Source: Cerioporus squamosus (taxonomy: Eukaryota; Basidiomycota; Agaricomycetes; Polyporales; Polyporaceae). From it: DNA of 64,000 nt. The stretch covers positions 1-64,000 of the forward strand of contig JABYQS010000123.1 in assembly GCA_022592435.1 (NCBI GenBank). Direction: 5' to 3'. Under the pieces are notes generated by a model. The model saw only the letters and a list, made by a program, of their open reading frames with translations. It made no database searches and was not told the origin of the DNA. The translations under genes were made by a program, and so were the position numbers. How positions within the stretch are numbered: position 1 is the first letter of the stretch; each line of letters starts with the position of its first letter. Of this stretch, positions 24,760-36,958 are shown piece after piece.

Positions 24760-27700
24760 ATGTCTTCTACCATCCGGTACAACCTACGTGCTCGGGCTTC
24801 AGGCCCTCGTCCTGGAGCTCACAGCGGCCTCGCACCGCCCCCTGGTATGCCCCTTCACACCCGTTCTCGTAGTGCTGATGCCGCGTCCGACAGTAGCTCT
24901 TTGTCAGAGGCTCCGAGCGCAAGCTCGGACTCTCGAGTCAGGCCTGGTGTCTCGTACAGCCAGGCCGCTCGCACTAGTGTTGGGGCAGACACCGGTTCGC
25001 TTGGCGGCCGGGCGGCAGACCCACGTAGTACCGAAGACGGATCTGCTTCGCATCGCGAGCAGTCCGCATATCCCCCGCTCCCCTCGTCGCCGTCCGGCAC
25101 GGCCGAGGCTAGTACTCTGTCCCCGTCGGATAAAGAGAATACAAACTATGTTCGTGATAGCACACGTCAGGCGTCGACGGACGTCGAATTGGAGGATCAC
25201 AACAGCGGTCAATGGACCGAGGTACGTCGTCAGAAACCCCGAGCGCGCAGCCATGGAGGCTTGCCGCTCCGCGACCTACCGCCTCACATGGGTCGTGCAC
25301 AACCCGTGAGGCTGAATGACGAGCAACAACGCGTCGTCAACGCCGCTGAGAACACGCTCACTGATGAGCAGCGCGGCCGCTTCCACAAGAGGATGCAGAA
25401 TGTCCACCGCAATCGAGATCGCTCGGAATCTCGCGGTGAAGGCCCTTCTACCTGGGCAAAAGGAAAGGCTGTCGACGCGCGCAACTGGGGCGCCGCCGGC
25501 ATCGACGCTACTGAGCTGGACCCAGAAGCTCAGCGTCGTGAGTTCGAACTATATTCGACTCAACGCTCTATTGAGGAGAACACCGACGCTGAGGAACAGC
25601 GCGCGGCCCTCGAATACTGGTGTGCCATGAAGGCTTCTAAGAAAGCACCACCAGCTACTGTTGAAACCGCGACCGATTCGTCCGAACATGAACACAATCG
25701 TGAAGCCGCCAAGGAGCGCGAGCTGCAGAAGGAACTGGAAGCCCTCCAGCACAAGCTGGACAGCTTCCGCAAGACTCGAGCTCGAGAGGCTCATGAACGT
25801 TCTAAACATAGTCCTTTCTTTGACGAACGTAGCTCTGCATCTAATACCTCAGATTCGGAGGCTCATCCTCGAGGTCGAGTGCAGTCTGCTAGTGTCACGG
25901 CGAAGCCTACTAAGACTAGCAAGAAACATAAGCATAAGAACAAGGTTCGAGTACAGGATCCCTCACAAGGGATGGCTACTACATTTGTAGAAGAGACTCT
26001 TCAGCCAGGCCATGTACGACGGGGGAAGCAGCGTTCCAACAACGCCGCGCTTCCGCAACCCATCACACAGCTCGAGCCGAGCAGTTTCATTGGGCGAACC
26101 TTGCGCGGAATGCCCAGCGACTCCTCGTCCAGCAGCTCGAGCAGTTCGAGTTCGAGCTCAGGCTCTGCCGGGCCCTTCAGCCCTTCTTCGTCGACGTCGA
26201 GCTCGTCTTCGAACGAATCAAGCGACTCCGACGACTCTGGGAGCGCGTATGATCCCAGCGAGCCTTCGTCGAGTTCTTCAGACTCGGAGTCAGTCGGATC
26301 TTCTGATCGTCACAAGCGTCGCCGCAAGCGCAAGCATCGCGGGTCCAAGAAGCGTCGTGGATCGAAGAGACGTCGAAGTTCTCGCAAACATCGCTCTTCC
26401 AAGCGCAATAAGGTACCAGTCTTGAAGCCGTTGGATCCGGAACCCTATGCAGGTCAGCCAGACCTTGCGGTCTATCACCGCTTCATCAGTCAGATGCGGG
26501 ATTACCTGCAGGAGTATCGCGTCCGTCCAAAACGGCACGCGGTAGTAGTCTCAAGGTTCCTGACTGACCGAGCTCATGAGTTCTACGTCAATACGGTATC
26601 GCGCAATCCTCGTGCTTACCAGTTCAAGGATATTCTTGTAGGGCTATTCAACTATTGTTTCCCTATAAACTTCCGTCAGCAGATGCGCGAGAAGCTGCGC
26701 CATACCAAGCAGCATGGGCGGAGTGTCCAGACGTACATTTACGAACTCGAGAACTTGTTCCTCGTTCTCGGAATGGATCGGAATGAGGAGCGTGTTGACG
26801 CGTTCTGGTTCGGGCTTGACAAGTACATTCAGAGCGAGCTTTGGAAGTCGATGCTGACTCTAAAGAGCCCGTATGAGGACGTGAAAGCGCGTGCGCAGGT
26901 AATCGAGTTAGCTCGAGACGCGTTAGATGGTCGTGGTCAACGCACTACTCACCAGAATGGGCGGAGCCATCATGCTAGTGGCCAACAGCAGCGTCGGGAT
27001 CCTACTCCAGGCCCCAGCAATGGTCCTGGAACATCTTCTGGGCGCACAAGCTTCCAGGGCAATCAGAACCGGAGCCGGCGAGGCCAGCGTCCAGGGAGAC
27101 GGGACCAAGGCCAAAGCGGACGACCAGGTAATGGAGGACCTGCACGGAACAACGATCGCCATCAGCAGAATGGTCGCGGACAGAATCGCGACAATACTCA
27201 GCGAAACCAACAGCCTAATCGACCTCAGCTGTCGCAGCGCGAGCGAGAAGAGCTGATTGCTGCGGGCAAATGCTTCATATGTCGGGAGACCGGGCATATG
27301 TCCCGCAATTGCCCACGGAACGCGCAAGTACGCTCGAACCGTCGTAACGGGCCTCCTGGGTTGGCCGCAAACAATGTCGAGCTTGATCTCGAAAACATTG
27401 AGGTCTTGCGAGGTCTTGCTGAGGCCACTGTAACTGTGGATGAGTTAGAACTGAATTCAATCGAGCTTGCCGGCATGTATGAGGACATACCAGGTTTCTA
27501 CAGCGCGCCCTGGGACTTCATTGGCGGCGACTTCGTCGAGCTGATGACGGACCCGGAGCTGTGCTCCTCCTTCGTAGATGGATCTGAACTGAGTCGCAGG
27601 TTCTCTGCCGCGTCTGTCGTAGAGGACAGCGACGATGATTGGATGCCTAACCTACAGGATGTCAGCAACTCGACCGAGCTATCGGACTTCTCACCAGGTT

Positions 27701-27825
27701 TCAAAGAGGACGAGTTCATGTGGGACAACTCCTCTCCCTCTGGGCCTTCGGGTGACCTGCCTATTCCTGTCATCGACGATGGTATCCGTGTGCGATCTGC
27801 AGACACTGCGTTTCTGCGTAAATAG
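24760..27825 (+). CDS. gag: Gag polyprotein of the gypsy element
   Basis: An uninterrupted 1021-aa ORF. The N-terminal third is Ser/Glu/Arg-rich and probably disordered with a coiled-coil stretch near residues 310-350. A serine run and a Lys/Arg block follow at about 450-560. The capsid-like retrotransposon gag domain lies near 560-720 (FLTDRAHEFY, FKDILVGLFNYCFP, FWFGLDKYIQ). A single CCHC zinc knuckle C-x2-C-x4-H-x4-C begins at residue 838 (CFICRETGHMSRNC). It would package element RNA in cytoplasmic particles. Gag is open while pol is damaged, so it might still assemble. The C-terminal tail after the knuckle is acidic. Confidence 0.93.
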   Translation: MSSTIRYNLRARASGPRPGAHSGLAPPPGMPLHTRSRSADAASDSSSLSEAPSASSDSRVRPGVSYSQAARTSVGADTGSLGGRAADPRSTEDGSASHREQSAYPPLPSSPSGTAEASTLSPSDKENTNYVRDSTRQASTDVELEDHNSGQWTEVRRQKPRARSHGGLPLRDLPPHMGRAQPVRLNDEQQRVVNAAENTLTDEQRGRFHKRMQNVHRNRDRSESRGEGPSTWAKGKAVDARNWGAAGIDATELDPEAQRREFELYSTQRSIEENTDAEEQRAALEYWCAMKASKKAPPATVETATDSSEHEHNREAAKERELQKELEALQHKLDSFRKTRAREAHERSKHSPFFDERSSASNTSDSEAHPRGRVQSASVTAKPTKTSKKHKHKNKVRVQDPSQGMATTFVEETLQPGHVRRGKQRSNNAALPQPITQLEPSSFIGRTLRGMPSDSSSSSSSSSSSSSGSAGPFSPSSSTSSSSSNESSDSDDSGSAYDPSEPSSSSSDSESVGSSDRHKRRRKRKHRGSKKRRGSKRRRSSRKHRSSKRNKVPVLKPLDPEPYAGQPDLAVYHRFISQMRDYLQEYRVRPKRHAVVVSRFLTDRAHEFYVNTVSRNPRAYQFKDILVGLFNYCFPINFRQQMREKLRHTKQHGRSVQTYIYELENLFLVLGMDRNEERVDAFWFGLDKYIQSELWKSMLTLKSPYEDVKARAQVIELARDALDGRGQRTTHQNGRSHHASGQQQRRDPTPGPSNGPGTSSGRTSFQGNQNRSRRGQRPGRRDQGQSGRPGNGGPARNNDRHQQNGRGQNRDNTQRNQQPNRPQLSQREREELIAAGKCFICRETGHMSRNCPRNAQVRSNRRNGPPGLAANNVELDLENIEVLRGLAEATVTVDELELNSIELAGMYEDIPGFYSAPWDFIGGDFVELMTDPELCSSFVDGSELSRRFSAASVVEDSDDDWMPNLQDVSNSTELSDFSPGFKEDEFMWDNSSPSGPSGDLPIPVIDDGIRVRSADTAFLRK

Positions 27826-28229
27826 AACAGGTTGGGATACGCGGGACTTCCGAGGATCGCAGAGGTCGCACAGGGGAAAGCGCAACGCAGTACGGTGTCC
27901 ATCGGGAAGCCGTACAAATAGAACATACCGTTGTGCAAACTGGAGGGGAACTGGTCGAGAGATCTTCGGTTGTACATCTAGAACATGTGTCCGACTCCAA
28001 GACGACTAGGTCGTACAAGGGGTAGAACGTCGGCAGGCCGCACAAGGCAGGAGACTGAGCGCGGTACGTCATAGACGCAGGTAGCACAGCGTCGGCGTCG
28101 AAGAGCCGCCTGTTCTACCTTCGTCTCTGCCATATCGCGCTGCACCGGAATCGTGTTCTGTCTACGCTGGGCTTTTAATATGCGTCTCACTGGGCCTGCT
28201 GGACTTAGCAAAATTCGACTCTACCATCC

Positions 28230-29067
28230 ATGCCTCGCGCGCCGTCCATCGCCCTCTCTGGAGCCCGCACTCGTCGCAGTACCGTCTGGCGCACCGCCGC
28301 TATTGCCCCGCCGCGTCCGAAGGATCTTACTCCCCCACACCTCTCGCTGCCGCGCGGACCTTGGACCCCGGCTGAATTGTTGTTGGACTTGCTGCAGGAG
28401 GGATGGGGCTCGGGACAGGGAGAGGAAGGGCCGGATACGCGGCGGAATCTTGAGGTGAGATTTTGGGTTGATTGCGTCCAGGTACGTCTCTTCATTTGTT
28501 TTGAGGCTTTCGAAGACTGATACTCACTCAACTGCGCAGCCGCGCGACGATCCTGACTCCATGTTCTATGACCCCCCCATATCCACACTCTGGGTCACAG
28601 TCGCACCGGTCCTGTTCATCAAGCCGGTGACGGTCGCGCTCGATACCTGGACCGGTTCAGACGTCGAAGCCCCTGGTTACCCTCTATGGCTCAGGCGACT
28701 CGTCCACACGAACGGAGTCAACTCACCGCAGACGTTCGTGCGTCTCTATACATGGATCCGCTTTTTTGTGCGAGAGATGTTCGCTATGCCGAACCTCACT
28801 ATCCCACACGCGGACTCCTGGATCAAGATATGGGACTTGGTCGAACATATCCAGGTACGTCGTCTTTCATGTAACAAGCAATTTGGTTGGCTGACCATCC
28901 TGCGCCAGGGGTTGTACAACTTTGTTCCGCGCGCATCTGGTCGCCCAAAGCCAAAGCCGCACCCCGTACGGCTCGCGATCACGTCCCTCGTCGAAGGTCT
29001 CGAGCGCATGAAGCTCGTCGATGGAGAGGGTTCTGAAGGGGATGGCACCATGGATGAGAGTAGTTAG
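28230..29067 (+). CDS. Hypothetical protein carried in the nested element
   Basis: Exons 28230-28481, 28540-28854 and 28909-29067 form a clean 241-aa frame; all three exons are phase 0, with GTACGT donors and CAG acceptors. The first 50 residues are Arg/Pro-rich; the body is Trp/Val-rich (LWVTVAPVLF, LYTWIRFFVREMF) and the tail is acidic (DGEGSEGDGTMDESS). No domain is recognised. It is either a cargo or accessory gene of the Tnp2 element or a host gene captured by it. The intact frame amid decayed elements suggests recent selection or a young insertion. Confidence 0.6.
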
Positions 29068-29534
29068 ACTTATGTGTTGTGTTGACAGTTGCGTCGTTAT
29101 GTAGTATTCTCGCTGTACAAGGGACCGCGCAATGTACTGGTATCAAGTCCCCTCTTCGGGCGCATGGTTCTATATACACAAAAGTGAAGAGCATGTTGAG
29201 CTTGAAGGTTGGAATTAAGACGTTGTCGCGGACGTGTGAGAGGTTGTGCGACGTTGGACTACGAGTGGAGACTCACACTAAGCCTCTCAGCAGGGTCTCG
29301 CGCCGCCCTTCGCCACCGTCCACCACCACCTCCCAGCCCTCAGTCCACTTTTGCACTGCTGCTCTAGTCTGTTTGCATATCCTCTCAGCGTACATATCAA
29401 GATAACAATACCCGGAGAGACGGACGTGGTTAAGCGAGGAAACCTGCTGTTTTGGGCAGGTCCTGTGGATCGGCGGCGCGATCCTTCTGGCGATACAAGC
29501 TTGCGGCTGACGCGGTCGGCCCCTTCGCTGCAAC

Positions 29535-32500
29535 ATGGCTGTGAGTATTGACTGTAGCCCATAAACGTCGTTCCTTCTGACCTGGCAGATGCAGAGAAAC
29601 AAGGTCCCTTGTCACTGCAAAGAGTGCAAGGGCGACTTGGTGCCACCCTCGACCAGGAAGCGGCACTACGAGAAGAGACTTAGGAAGCAAATCAAGAGTA
29701 GTGCCTCGCAGACAAAAGCGAGCGGCGCGCAGAGCGAGCGACGACCTCCACAGGCAAAAGCGATTGATGCAACTCACGAAGAGGTAAGTCGCCTTGGGCT
29801 TCAGGTGCGGTCGGACGCGTACTAATGACAAACCGCTTCTGCTTGCGTGCACAGAGTGGGTCCCGTCAAGAGGATGCTCAGGCTGCGCGTCTGGCCTACA
29901 GCCAGCTATTTGCCGTGGGACAGCGGGTTGCGTCCTTTCTCGCCGGAAGTTCGCCGTTCTCAGGCGTCTTCACTAGGGCGACTCAACAGCCGCCGTGTTC
30001 GCTGGCATCAACCTCTCTTCTCGCTACCACCCACGGAGTCGCAGCTGGGTCGTTTGGATCGCTCTCGCACGAAGCTGAGCTGCAGAACGAGGAAGGCATG
30101 TGTATTCATTGTCTAGGACATGGCCTGGGCAGCCGGACTTCTTGTACGCGCGCGGCTTCGCCTTTGTGGGCCCGGCCAAGAAGCGTCAGGCTGCCTTCAG
30201 TGCCCTGGACCTCTGTGTCATAAGAACGCTACTGACACATCGTGGCATAGCTGATGATATCCCTGTCTGTGAAGACGACGATTGGGAGCTGCCAGATGAC
30301 GAGCCTGAGGGGCTGAGTGACAGGACGACTGCGTGCAGCAGTACCCCAGGCCAGCCACCTCTCGCACAGACTGAGCATGTCGCAGTGGGGCCAGTGCCGG
30401 AGTCACGGCCTCCCGGCGACACCATGATCCCTTCCCAGGATCTCCCGCATGAAACTCTTCGACTGGATCCGCTCGCAATGGAGCACATCAACGATGCGGA
30501 TCCCTTCTGTCGCACGCCAATCTTCAGTGTCGGCAACCTGACGAAGTTCCGCAAGTGGCATCCAGCCGTCATTCTTGCGACTCTCCTCGCGGCTTGGCTT
30601 CACCTTATCGGCCACCTTCCCTTCCGATTCTGCGACGTCGTTCTGTCAGTGATTGGGTACATTCTGGCAGAGGTCGGGCAGTCAGCCCTTGTCCCTCAGC
30701 TCCCCTCATCGCTCGCGGGTACATTGTCGTCGCTCAACCTTGAGCCGCTATTTCAGTCGCTACCCACGTGTCCGTCCTGTCTCGAACCGCACCCCGAAAG
30801 TGTATACGCCGACCCTCATGCACGCTGCAATCAGTGTGGCACCATGCTCTTCACGGTCGAGGATGACCCTGGGGAAGATGATTGTGGAGGATGGGCTGGT
30901 AGTCGTCGACGTCGCAAGCGAGGGTGGAGGCCGCATCTCAAGACCCCATACAAGTCAGTTACAGAACAGCTGGGGGATGTACTGAGCATCCCAGGCAATG
31001 ACGATGCGATGGATTGGTGGCGGAGGATATGTCGCATCTTCGGGCGACTGCGGGACTTCTTCGACGCTCGGATCAGTCGCGAGTTGCTCGGACCAGATGG
31101 CCAGCCGTTTTTTCGTCATGACCTCGCTGAAGGGCCGGATGGGGAGCTCCGCATTGGTGTGGCTCTCGGTGTCGACTGGTAAGTCAATCTATTTCAACTG
31201 GATCTTGTCCCAAAGCCCTGAAACCCTCGAAAGGTTCTCGTATCTACGTAGTCTGATCGCCCCATCCTACACGTCCTGTCCGATGTCCTTGAATATCATC
31301 AATTTCCCTCCATACCTTCGGTGAGTGAAGTTACCTATTCACGTGTTCGGTTCAATCCTGGTTCCTGAACGCCCATGTGTCAGCTTCCGCGCGACGAACT
31401 TGCTTCTCACATGCATCATCCCTGGCCCAAAAGAAACTGACCCGGACCAGACGCAACGGTTCATACGGGTGCTGGTAAACGAACTCTTGCGGCTATGGAA
31501 GCACGGCGCAGTCATTCCTACTCACCGTCACCCTCGCGGACGGCTTGTACGCGTGATCCTAGTGGGAGTCTTCTGTGACAAGCCTGCGGCGCACAAGCTT
31601 GGCGGCTTCGGTTCTCATTCACATACCTATTTCTGCACCCGCGACTGGATCACCCAAACCCTGAAGGCCACTGCCGACGCGTTCAAGGCTCATGGTGAGT
31701 TCACGCTTCGTTCTGCACGTACTGAGAGGACGCCGACTGAAGGTACCGACTGCTTCTTCATGTAGCATTTCCTCGTCGCACCAATGAATCACATCGGGCG
31801 CAGATGCGAGAGTACCAAGCATGCATGACCAAGAGTGCACGAGAGGAGTACGCTAAGGCTCATGGCACACGCTGGTCCGAGCTCGCTCGACTCCCGTACT
31901 TCGACATGTGCCGCATGATTGTCGTGGATCCGATGCACAATCTCTTCCTGGGTGCGTCACTGGCTGAACTCATATTCAATCGATGATAGCTCATCCAGTG
32001 CCTGACTGACTATTAGGCCTCGTCAAGAACCACTTCTACCACATCTGGGTCCAATTGCGACTCTTCCGGAAGTCGAAAGAGTTGAGGCAGTTCCATGATA
32101 TCCTCTCGCAGGTGAGCATTCCTCGCTGGCTGTGAGGTTGCCCCCCTAATGGACCGCGAACAGTTGGATCTACCTACGAAACTGGGTCGCCTACCAAAAC
32201 TGATTGGTGAACCCGCTGGTGGGTCACTAACGGCTGATCAATGGCTAATTATGGCCACCGTCGTCGGACCACTCGCGGTACGTACACTGCTCTTACTACA
32301 CTGATTTGTGCTCATGGTTCTCAGCTTCCGGGGTTATGGGAAGGGCTAGATGCAGCATCATCGGGACCTGACTTCTTGCAGGAGCGAATAGCAGTCCTGA
32401 AGGCGGCGACAATCAAGCGCAAGGAGAGGCGACAAGCAGCAAAACGCGCTGCGCAGGAAGCCCCCAAGTCAAAGACGACGTCAGGGAAGAGAAGGAGTGC

Positions 32501-34107
32501 ACGACGTCCCAGGAAGGCCGATAATGTCAGTGGTAGTGCGGTGAGTGAATCTGGCCCTGTTGAGCTGTTGTAACTTGTCTCGGTTTGTTGACATGTCCTC
32601 AGGCACCACAGCGACAGTCCACGCGGACGCGTCGGAAGACCGAAAAGGCAATGGTGAGTTTCGTACTATCCTCTTCTCGTTCCGCGCGTCCTTGCTGCTG
32701 ATAGGACTATATCAGAACATGGTTCTTGAGTCAGACGATGAAGGTGCTATGGAGATCGACACAGACGACGCATGGGACGACAACGACGAGAGTGACGATG
32801 AGATGCAGAACACACGGCACCATTCGCTACTCCATCCTCGTGACTTGACTAATTTCTTCAAGCTTTGCTCCGCGCTGACTCTCCTCCTGCGGCATGAGAT
32901 TGCGGAGGAGGACCTTGTTACGGCGGACAAGCTTCTCCGCGAGTATTGCACTGAACTACTCGAGGTATGTTCCCAGAGTAGCCGTCATGTTGACATGAGA
33001 GTGACATGCATAGCAGCTGTACGGACCCGATGTCATACGGCCAAATCATCACTATGCAACTCACACCCCGGAGTTCGTCCGCGACTATGGACCGCTCCGG
33101 GAGTTCTGGACGTTCATTTTTGAGCGGCTCAACAAGATTCTCAAGAGCTACAAGACCAGCAATCACGGCGGTGGTGAGATTGAATCCACCTTCTTCCGCG
33201 AGTATCACCGCACCATTCAGTTGCATCGACTCGTAGGTCGCTAACCCTTGTCATTCGTCTTCTGGAGGATCTGATCTACTACATGCTAGATCACCCAAGG
33301 TCTCTCATCGCCGGAACAATCGAGCATCTACCAGACTTGCCGCGCCATGCATGAGGCAACCTCTGACAACCGCGGGACGCTGCAGCAGCTCGCGCGCGAC
33401 CTAGATGAGGCACGTCGAGATGGTACATTCTTTCATGATTGCTCTGACATTCTGTCGCCTCACTGATGCTGTCTATATCCCAGAGCATGTCGCTTTGGAA
33501 CTTAGTCCTCGGTTCTCCAGGGACCATATGCCCGATGAGCTTTACTCCTCATTCTTTGCCCAACTTCAAATGCGACTCCCTACGCAACATTTCCATCCTG
33601 ACCTTGCTTTTGTCCCGGACTCAACAAGCATCGTTGTCCCAAACATCGCATGCTTTTTCGACTATGCCGTTGTCTCTGGGTCTCGCTACTACGCAGCCCG
33701 CCGCACAAATTCCCCGGCGAATTCGCTTGCCGCAGTCCGTGTTTCCGACTCAGGAGACCTCTGGGTCGGCGAGATTTTGGACATTGTCTCGTACAGCTCA
33801 CCCCACATCCCACAACAGCTGTTCGCGCATATGCGCTGGTTCTCACCATCTGTGGTGAGCTTCGACAATACCCCTTGGGAGGATTGGTAAGTACTCTTCA
33901 TCTCATGCCTCGTAGTCGTCACGCTAACCCTTTCACAGTCACCAGATGTTTCAACTTCGCCTCTGGGAGTCTGAGAAATACCTCGGACACAACGATGTGG
34001 GGCCGACAAATGTTGTCTCTCTTGGGGATATTGTGTCCCCAGTCGTTCGGCACATGGTCACCATTCGAGGTTGTCGCAGTTGGATCACTATGCCAGTCGG
34101 CAAATAG
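29535..34107 (+). CDS. Tnp2-family (CACTA/EnSpm) transposase
   Basis: A multi-exon gene. A short first exon (29535-29540) joins 29589-29783, which gives a C-x-C-x2-C motif (CHCKEC) and TRKRHYE, the usual zinc-binding start of basidiomycete Tnp2 proteins. Later exons give a Cys-rich pair (CPSC, CNQC), then GVDWFSYLRS, IIPGPKETDPDQ, GVFCDKPAAHKLGGF, and the family hallmark VVDPMHNLFLG near 31.92-31.95 kb. The C-terminus runs to GCRSWITMPVGK at 34107. The frame between 29855 and 30251 is kept only by a GC-AG intron (GCATGT at 30096). It should bind and cut element ends in the nucleus. Most exon joins read in frame, so it may be intact. It is convergent with the accessory gene. Confidence 0.82.
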
Positions 34108-36469
34108 ACTCGGAGGTATGTCGTCCATTATGTTCAGCAATTTGTCTACTCATTGACAGACAAGCACAGGACATGTTGGCTGCACGGTCACCGCAACTAC
34201 ATCACATGCACCACCATGACTCTACTCTGCGTCCCCCAGATATCCCCGATCTACCTCCATGATGAACTCATCTGGGATCTCCAGCTGGAAAATCGTCATC
34301 TCCGAGGGTGCGGTACGTGCGCGATTGTATGCCTCTTTGTGCGTAACAGCAGAGTTGACCCATGTCTGGCTGTAGCACTCCTTGTACATTGTCTTGCGCC
34401 TCTTCGTCCTGCGCTCTTCCGTCCGGTAGTTCTCCTTTGGGCCCCGGAACCGGTCGTATCGCTGGTCAGCATCCTGCGCCTCAGCCACTCGGATCTCATC
34501 GAGGACTTCAGCACGGAAGGCCATGCGTTCGTCCTCCGACAACTCGCTCTCTTCCGATTCTTTGTCATCGTCATTGCCCTGTCCAGGAGCGTTGTCAATG
34601 TTCTCGGATTCAGAGGACGACTCTTGAACCCGCGCGAACGCATCCAGCGCATAGTAGATGCGATTCAGCTGTGCACATTGTAGTAAGTCTGAGTCCCCTG
34701 GATATGCTGCCTCATGCTCACAATGACGCACCTTCTCACTCCTGAAGACAACTCTGCGTCTCTCCAGGGCCCGACGACCTGCCCCCTGCTCAACCCGCAT
34801 ACAATCACGTTCCTCTGGATCCGCTTCCCCTTCACTACTAGCCTCTGAGCTCATTAGCTCTGTCTTCACCAGCTCCTCTATCCCAACGGTGCTCGCTCGC
34901 CCAAACGCCTTTCGGAGTGCAGAGATTCCTTTCATACGGTGTTGCGTTTTCTAGGACAGGCTTCCTTCAGTGTCAATGCTCATCTAAGGTGTGCTCATGA
35001 TACATACCCTCTGTCGCCGTCCGAGACGTTTATCCATCTTCATCTTCGCAGCGAGGCGCCTAAGACCATCAGCATTGTTCCGGTACTTGTATTGACGTCG
35101 CAGGTGCCGGAAATACGCCTCCGAAGTGTGCTTGATGAGAGCGGGCTGCTCAAGCCACTCCGGCTTGAGCTGATAGGTCGAGCCTATTGGGGCGCAACCC
35201 TGGGTGAGTACAAAGAGTCAGAGTCCCAGAAGAAGCACCATTGAACTCACCGCCACTCTGGACCACGGCATTCACTGTAGCGGCGATAAAGTCGACATTG
35301 ACTCCTTCATCCACAGGACGGAACCAGTCTGGATTCCAGAGCGTGACAACATTGTTTCCGCTCTTCACAGTGTGCTTTGGTTCACCTTCTGGGAGAGGAT
35401 CGGGAAGATCAAAATATGCCGTGACACCCGAATGAGAAGACCGCTTATTCTTGTGCACGCATCCCATGAGACGCAGCATCATGTGGTGCACAGCAGTCTG
35501 GAGCGCAATCCTGTGTAAGAGGTCAAACGATCAAGTGCAAATCCGAAGTGCTGACATACCTTGACAGCTGCCGGAACCTTGATCGTCTGTGTCCGCTTGT
35601 CCTTCACGTAGGTGTCTTTAGCAAGCTCAGCGCGCACAGCAGCCTTGACCACATGGTCTCTTTCCAGCTCAGCCTTCACCGCTGCCTTGACAAAGTCCTG
35701 TAGCTGTGTCTCGGTCAGCACAACCACCGGCTCACTCCTGCCAGGTCCAGCACCCTGTGCTGCCGTGTTTGACACCTCGCTATCGAAGCCTGACCCTAAA
35801 CATTGCACAATGTTAGTATTCAATTTCAAGTCCGACCCTTCCTCTAGAAGTCCGGCCACTCACCAGTTTCGTTGCCAGGCCACTGCGTCGGATACTGTCC
35901 CGATGTCGCCATCAGCTCCGCAGGCTGAAGTGCGGTGCTGCTACCTATGGTGTTCTGTCCAGCCATAGCTGGCTGTTGACTGCCACCGAGACCTGTTGTG
36001 CCTGCAGGTGAGTACATACGCAATTTCGAGTCTATCAGCTTACAGTATATGACCTACCTTGCATGTTGTAGTTACCCAAGCCGTCCATGCCCATGCCCAT
36101 CCACAAGTTGCCGGTGTTCATGTTGAGGTTCTGGGCTTCGCCACCTGCAAGATGCATGCCATGACCCTGTGCATGCATATGAGTTCCGACCGACTAACAG
36201 TGAGTACGCATACATAGCACATAGCATGATCACTTACAATGTTCAAAGCACCAGCCGTTCCAACGCTATTCATGTCCAGCATTAGTATCAGCTACCCTGA
36301 ATTATTTGACGCGCTTAGTTATGGTGGAAGCCGAATCATTTGGGCCCTTAGTTAAGGGAGGCGCCTAAACGCCCAAATATTTGGTCGATCTCCTGTGATC
36401 GTAGGCAACAGATATCAAACAAATATTTTGTCAATTCGAGAAATGCGTAAAAGCAACCTAAAAATGCAC

Positions 36470-36546
36470 TGCAAGAGACTTGAACCAGCGATTGAGTGAC
36501 CGCATAAACAACTTTCAACACTTAGTCCAACTGCGCCATAGGACTA
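36470..36546 (-). ncRNA. tRNA-like SINE head, left arm
   Basis: On the minus strand an A box TGGCGCAGTTGG (36527-36538) precedes a B box GGTTCAAGTCT (36476-36486) by 40 nt. Acceptor and T stems are not paired well enough for a working tRNA, so this is a pol III promoter of a SINE. Confidence 0.6.
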
Positions 36547-36793
36547 TTTAAATGTTGTAAACAGCAACGCTACAAGTCCTTAATGACAATCCACTACTTC
36601 AACGAGCCCGCTAAGTACATGTGGATTGTCTATCATATCATCCCGTTTACGACTGACTGTGATGCTTGATTTCTCCATATATAAGTTGCTTGTGCATGTC
36701 GTAATTCCAGCCCAACTAGATGTCTTGATGTCAATGCGATAACAGTTACTAACTCCTTCCATGTATCGAACACTTACTTACCCTCAGTAATAA

Positions 36794-36840
36794 GTACAGT
36801 CATCTACGGCCGAACCGGGTTCGGCCGTAGATGACTGTAC
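36794..36840. repeat. 47-bp perfect hairpin
   Basis: Two 23-nt arms in perfect inverted order around one G (arm start GTACAGTCATCTACGG). Counted from inside the TA dinucleotides it is CAGTCATCTACGG...CCGTAGATGACTG flanked by TA on both sides, the pattern of a collapsed Tc1/mariner-type MITE. Confidence 0.85.
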
Positions 36841-36888
36841 GCAGGACACCAGACGGGATATACATTGTTACTGGCACTGGCAAAGAAA

Positions 36889-36958
36889 GCCCTGGTGGCC
36901 TAGTTGGATGGTGTCTGTATGCCTTCTTTAGGCCCAGGTTCAATCCTCTTGGGAGTAT
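36889..36958 (+). ncRNA. tRNA-like SINE head, right arm
   Basis: A box TGGCCTAGTTGG (36896-36907) and B box GGTTCAATCC (36937-36946) in the plus direction, 29 nt apart. The cloverleaf is degenerate. It differs in head sequence from the left arm although both share the same 3' tail. Confidence 0.6.

Noticed and set aside
30100..30250. Start of a separate gene at 30100
   Set aside because: The frame joins the upstream Tnp2 exons by a GC-AG intron and matches the expected Tnp2 order, so it is an internal exon region.
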